Shown here: in pieces, positions 58,247-64,000 of the stretch
Numbering within the stretch: position 1 is the first letter of the stretch
Layout of the letters: the number at the start of each line of letters is the position of its first letter
Source: Dermacentor variabilis
Taxonomy: Eukaryota; Arthropoda; Arachnida; Ixodida; Ixodidae
Direction: 5' to 3'
DNA length: 64,000 bases
Assembly: GCF_050947875.1 (NCBI RefSeq)
Contig: NC_134569.1
Span: forward strand, 189,778,067 to 189,842,066
The notes under the pieces: model-generated
The model's database searches: none
What the model saw: only the letters and a program-made list of their open reading frames with translations
What the model was told of the DNA's origin: nothing
Translations under genes and position numbers: made by a program

Positions 58247-61200
58247 CATGATGCCTATCAACAAAAGTATACCGTGACATCGGAGGAAATAAACAAATAA
58301 ATTATCTGCTTTTAATGCCTGTGTACTCATTTTAATAGCTAAATGTGGCATTGAGGCAGGGAGTGAACAAAAAGCTAATCAGAATCACAAATGCAACACA
58401 AGCATTTCAATACTCACAATCCTACAGGTACTCACCTGCGTAATGATGCTGTCTAGAAGCTCCCTGCAGCGCTTCGCTACAAACTGTACAAATGCCAGAA
58501 CAGCATCATCCTCCGTTAAAAAAAGAAATCGGATGTTGTAAAATGCTTAGAAAACATTTCATTCCAAAAAGGTTTCGGTTTTTTATATCGTGCCTCAGAG
58601 CCTTGCATGGCTGATTCATCTAGCGGGATAAATACTTAACGTGCTCATAACTAGCGAACTAGCTCGTGTTTAATCTTCCGATTTGCTGATTACCACCGAC
58701 AGCAATAACTGTGCGTCTAGATTGAACTGCTTGCTTCTCAATTATTCTGGAAGAAATAGCACGTACTGCAAACTCGTGCAGTTGCTCCACCCTTAGAAGT
58801 AGGGCATACTTTAACATTTCTTTTAGATGCTTACCCTCACGTTCAATTTTTTTTAACATACTGCCATGTATTCCGCATGTGGAAACATACGTGGATGCTG
58901 TTCTTTAACTGTAGAGACAACTATGGTCACCACAACCCTTCAGAACAAGATCACAAAGAATTCGGAACTGCACATTACAGAACAACTAAACCACTATCAC
59001 CTCGATCATTTGTTTACAAGTGGCATCTGTGTTCACGATGAACATACAGCCACAAAAAGGTTTCCACATGGTTCCATAATAGCAATGTTATTAACCTTTG
59101 GTGAACTATCATGCAGTCGTCACGGTCTCTCGCTTGCCTTTGCTACCCAGCTCACTGGCAATGTGTTCTCCTCTCTGAATATTCCCACCAACTCCATGCA
59201 GGGTAACGAGAAGTATGGGTTGTGACAACACCCTGCGTGCATTACAGCATGCGAAGGAGGGAGTAGAAAAGCCGGGAGAGGAGCACGACATTCTTTACAA
59301 ACATTTTTGGCTTCCTCGCCTTGCATAGCATTGCCACATTCGCAAAATGGTCATCACAGAATGACTTCTGCGATGCCTATATTTATGCAATGTGCAAAAA
59401 ATGTCAGAGGTGGTTTAGCGGCCCTTTAACTAGTTCAGTTAGGTCAACTCAGCCCTTCAACGGAGAGCTGAGAAGACACATAAAGGATTTACAGATTACT
59501 GGCTTTGGGTAAGCAACGGAAAAATATAGTCGAGTAAGGTATACATAACGCAACTTACTTTACAAATATTGACAAGTACAAGGAAGAAGAAAATTCAAGG
59601 TTTCAATCGCAACCGCAGGCGCTAGCGGCCATCACCCCACAAAAAACAGCGATTTTTCGATATCCGCTGAGCCTAATAAAATTTTGAATATATGTTCTCT
59701 TTTGCACTCTGATGACTGTGCCAAACTATATGGCTGCAAGTGATTTAGTTTTCATGAAAAGGAATTTTAAAGATTGGTTGAGTTACCGACCCATTGACTT
59801 TGTACTAGCCACCATGTGTTTGTGACCTCAGAGACTACACCGCCACTGTCGCTGAAATCGCCGCGTAAATTGCCGCTGCCTGAAACTCTGTAAAAGCTCC
59901 CTGTGTCGTCAGAAGACATAATCAGCTTTGCTTCTTTGGCGTTAGCACCATGTGTACTGCGTGTTTATAGCACTTTCTGCGTGTTCGCATTATGGTAGTG
60001 TAAGATCTGACGTAATCGAATCATTGTGATGTAAAACCAAGCACGTACCCATCCGTTTGAGTTTCCGTATCTCGTTTATTGGTTATTTAAAATTATTGAT
60101 GAACTTCGAAGAAAATATAACCACCCTACCGGTGACAGGGAACTGTCAATCTCATCTGAAGATTTTCCGGGATCCCACTTTGGGAAATTCCACAACCTCT
60201 TCTGCCTCTCCAATACTCAAAATAGTGTAAGGAAGCTGCTTGAAGCCATTCTCGATCGCCTCCATCAAGTTCCTTTGGAAAAGTAGACCGAACTCTATGA
60301 GAAGCTAGAAAGAAAAGATAAAGCTTTCAAGGATTATTTGCTCCACTAGCAAATTACTGTAATGGTGAAAACGAAGCGTACAGAAACAACCAAGGCAGCA
60401 GACGTCAAACATCCCTTAGCCCAGGCATCACATGGTAGTACATGAGCTTAGACTTCAAAGCAAGCAACCAGCCAACAAATCTTCCTACGGCATGAATATT
60501 GTTCAAGCTGATATTGTTCTTTAGCTACTACATAAAAAGGAAACAGTCATCAAATCCAGAAAGCCGGTTAATTATGCCTAATTTAAATGTAGAAGTAAAA
60601 ATAAAAAAGGAAATGAATGTTGTCAAGTAGACAGCATGCAGCAAATTGTCTCTTCGTCCGCTTTCTTTTCTAATTTCTTATCTGTCGCACGTTTAAATAG
60701 ACAATGATCCACACATAGTTCATCTAGATTCATTGAGTGTATTCTATAGAAGTAACTAACACTCAATTCCCTGGGGTCCCCTTAATCATTTCACTCATTC
60801 AATAGAAAAGTTCTAGACTGGTAGAATTAATGCCAAACGAGGGCTTTTCACCGCATTATGTGCATGGCTGACCAAAAAAGGCGGATGGTAAAACAGTCAC
60901 CATTGTAGTGTTAAAGAAACGCAAACAAAACGCAGCTCTCTACTGCAGCTATCGTCCTTCGCTCCTGTCATCTCCCTTTTTCTTATGCTTCCACATTTGT
61001 ATCAAACAACAATTAGTTTTCCTGTGCTTTCTGTGGCTTGACTGTTTTCTTCTTACATAACCAACAGCAATAATGACACCATTCAATTAAGTCAACCATT
61101 GGGTTGTAAGGCATCTCAAATATGGACTGTCCGTACATTCTATGTCTATGGGGCGAAGGCCAGGAAACTGTATGAACATGTATAAATTATTGGTATGCGA

Positions 61201-64000
61201 CTCTACCACATTTTTGAAGACAAATGTGACTGGTGGAACACTATCTATATAAAATTTCTAACCTTCTTTATGGCATAAGGCTGGTGCATTTATTCTGCAC
61301 ACTTCGTACGCTGAGAACCTTACGGTCGTGCTGTTGTGGTTAATTTATCATCCCAGAAGAGTTTGCTAAGCTTACTCATCCACAAATACAACTCAGTTTA
61401 GTTATCTTTATTTTGTCACTCCCATTTGTCACCTGGCTGCTTTTTCCTGAAAAAAAAATGCCACTACAATTACTGACACCTAAGCCACTGCCTGAACCTA
61501 AAGCTAACCAGGCACCGAGTAAAACAAAAAAGACGAGAAATGTTCTCGCTGGAGCGTACCGATGCTTCAGTTGCCAGAAAGGGGAACAGCAATTGAGCAT
61601 CTGACGGCGTCAGGCTGCGAAGTTGCTCATGCCTCTCTTTTGCTGTTGCACGCACCGTCGGCCTTACTGCCCCTTCATCTTTGTAGCCAGCATTGTTTTG
61701 AAGCCATTGATTGTGCAGCCTCAAAGACTGCACTTTCCATGTATCCTACAAGATGACTGCAATCCTGGCGCCCTAGGAAAATCAAGTCATTTTTTATGAG
61801 TTGTGAATTCAAAAGCATTAATGTCCAACTCAACGCCACTGAGCAGTCGTTCGAGTTATGAACTCCTGGTGGGGAAGCGAGCGTGTTTATACGTTATGCG
61901 CGTTTTTATTTGGCCTTACCGCGGTGCAGTAACCGAAAAGGTGCAGCAAAACCACAAGAATGCAGAGGTAAACATTTCTCTAGAGCACATCTCCCGGCAT
62001 CACATTACATTATATACGTGCTATCTTGCTTCCTTAACCCTTTTAATGCCCTTTTATTTCTGAGTGCTCCTGCGCTCCTTTTGGTCTTTTTCATGTGTGA
62101 TACAGCAGCTATTTCATGCTGCAGCTTAATCTCTGTCATCATCTTCTTCCAATTCAGAACTTTGACAGGTGATCGAATTAAGGAACTTTTTTCAAAGTGC
62201 TGATGCCACACAGACTTGGCGTGGTGTCTCTGTCAATTATCAGCTCATGTTGATCTTCTTTCAGTGCATATAGGTTCAGCAGGCAATTCATGCTACGTAG
62301 CAGGTGGTTCTTTGTTGTCGCTTCTCAGAATTCGTCAACAGTTTGTAGATTCCTTAGCCAATCAATCTGCAACTGCACCGCCCACATTCACTCTTTGTGG
62401 CTTCCCTGCCAAGGCTCAGTGCCAGAACACAGGCACGTGCTCCACCTACTGTCAGGAGTTAACTTACAAATTTTGTGTATTTAAATTAACTCTGCAGATA
62501 GGACAGTGGATACACTTTCTTGTGAATACAAGCAAAGCGACCAATAATGGTGTATATGCTGAATTGATCACAGCCGCACAGCATCTGCTTTAGAATGTCG
62601 CGCTGCGCAAGACATAAAAGTGTTAACACTTTTATGTGCATGTCAATGGTAACTGTGATGAATATTATATGTAGGTTTAATTATTGTTTCCATATGCTCC
62701 ATGCACTAAGAAGCAACCTGGAACAATAGAGAAGGAACCGAAATGCTTTTCAAGGCAAAGATGCAGCTAATAGTTGCTAAACCTTCACTCAAAAGTCAAA
62801 GAACAATAGCTGACTAGAGACACATGAAATCTGTTTCGTTCATCATGTAATAACGTATAAGGAAACACCCGTATTCTTTCAGTATCACTGTAGGTTGTTT
62901 CTTAGTTCATGGAACAAATGGAAGTGATCATTGTACTTGACAGGAACTTTTTAAGGGATACCATCGGTCACCACAGCCTATACATCATTATTCATAGCGT
63001 TCTTTTTCACTCAGAACAAGGTAGGGCACTATGCTTTTGCATATAACAAATAACTGATGAGAGTACATAACCTTCGCGAAATGGGAGTGACAACGGACAT
63101 GACTGCTTCTCTTAATTTGCATGCACAAACTCGCTTTCGTAGTGTTCCGATTTTTCCCAAATTTTGCCATCAATATTGAACATAACCGCACGTGAGAGAG
63201 AAAATACACTTGGCTATCTGTTTAGCATGTAGCGAAGTATGCACAGGATGAATTCGTAAAGAAGCTTACTTACTGTTATAAGACACATTAAAAGATAACC
63301 AAAAATGTCGCCTCTTGTTGAAAAGCTGGGTTTATCTTTCTTGTGCTGTGGGCTTGTGTAAACAATCAAATTTATTTTGTTTCAGTGAAGGACGTTCTGC
63401 AAATAAAGCATGAGAAGTGAAAGCATAAAAATATTTTTTTTCAGACTTTCAGAGCTGGCACATCCTGGAATTGGTAAGCTGCGTTTTCTTTGTGTCAGTT
63501 AAAATTTTCAGTACTCGTATGAATTGTCTATTAGTTCAGGTCAGCATAAGGGGTAGCTTGCTGAATAACCTGCGGGTCATTCCACGCCAAATCAACCAGC
63601 GTTTTTTTTTACCATCACAGGTATAGCTGCAAAAATTTCCACACGTTTGTTGGAGTTCAATACCAATCCTTCATGTTTATTTTTCCTTGCCAAAAATTTT
63701 GTGGAATTTTGACAATTTGTTTTTCCTGCCATGTTGAGCTAGACGGCATCAATCAACATTTTTTCTCAAAGACACACTGCATGATCCATTCCTTCAAATT
63801 GCTTTTATGGCAACCCACAGTTGCAATATGACTGCAAATATTGCCAATTTTATAAATATTTCAATACTTCGATTGGTTCTCGCACTAGCAAAAGCGTGTA
63901 AAATTGCAAAGTTTGAGTTTTTTTCTCGGAACGTAGCAAAACCTGGAAGTCACATATAAAATATGTGCTGGTAGCCCAGTTAACATAGTACAGCTGAAAA
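58247..64000. other. AT-rich flank without a firm gene
   Basis: Possible exon at minus 58511-58438 (DDAVLAFVQFVAKRCRELLD ..., AG before it and GTGAGT after it) and a helical minus frame near 62211-62005, neither recognised. A coding-looking plus stretch at 60080-60430 has internal stops. A 26-base palindrome is at 62612-62637. No repeat family recognised in the rest. Confidence 0.3.
62612..62637. repeat. Perfect 26-base palindrome
   Basis: ACATAAAAGTGTT followed by its reverse complement with no spacer. AT-rich, so a chance origin is possible. Confidence 0.9.

Noticed and set aside
60080..60430. Coding-looking plus-strand stretch (ELRRKYNHPTGDRELSISSE ...)
   Set aside because: Internal stops, no splice borders and no recognised family; kept only as a note.
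61413..62211. Helical open frames on both strands
   Set aside because: No conserved motif and no consistent exon chain could be built.
1..64000. CRISPR arrays, rRNA, operons, ribosome binding sites
   Set aside because: None seen; the sequence is clearly eukaryotic.

Overview
The window looks like repeat-dense intergenic DNA from an arthropod genome, most likely a hard tick (Ixodida). This rests on the mix of element families: RTE, CR1 and RNase H-bearing LINEs, PIF/Harbinger transposons with HARBI1-type and Myb-like genes, Ty3/Gypsy scraps, many foldback MITEs, and two pieces resembling the tick tRNA-derived SINE Ruka. GT-AG introns and low coding density confirm a eukaryote. I see no bacterial gene, CRISPR array, rRNA or intact tRNA.

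Layout. 1-533: end of an RTE LINE. 2004-3873 (-): a six-exon Myb/SANT (zeste-type) gene. 4773-8658 (-): last three exons of a coiled-coil gene whose front is missing where a CR1 LINE (about 8690-13256) begins. The CR1 carries a 2A-like DVEQNPGP motif. 13789-13994: a TA-flanked MITE. 14493-18684 (-): a decayed multi-exon gene joining a SWIM zinc finger to a YqaJ-type nuclease. 19530-21660: broken LINE copy. 21761-23190: one complete 140-bp LTR and a broken gag.

23454-34782 is the clearest structure: a whole PIF/Harbinger element with matching terminal inverted repeats and a TAA duplication. It carries a Myb/SANT (MSANTD3-like) pseudogene on + and a convergent HARBI1 transposase pseudogene on -. 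The transposase coding sequence is split near its start by a full-length LINE (28564-34533). That LINE has both ORFs open and a perfect 14-bp target duplication, so it looks young.

38072-46122 is a decayed sister LINE, split by a THAP-domain DNA transposon that itself holds a foldback MITE. 46990-48245 is a mosaic of Gypsy, mariner-like and LINE ends. 49815-53750 (-) is a second HARBI1-like gene whose introns can be placed, one of them GC-AG and carrying an RTE scrap. 55178-55276 has two tandem hairpins, one a perfect 32-bp stem. 56561-58246 holds a Tigger/pogo remnant, a Ruka-like tail and a MITE. From 58247 to 64000 no gene can be supported firmly.

The elements act on one another mainly by nesting. 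Transposon genes supply the only recognisable proteins, and no conserved host housekeeping gene was recognised. All splice sites and family names come from reading the sequence and recall of families; no search was run.
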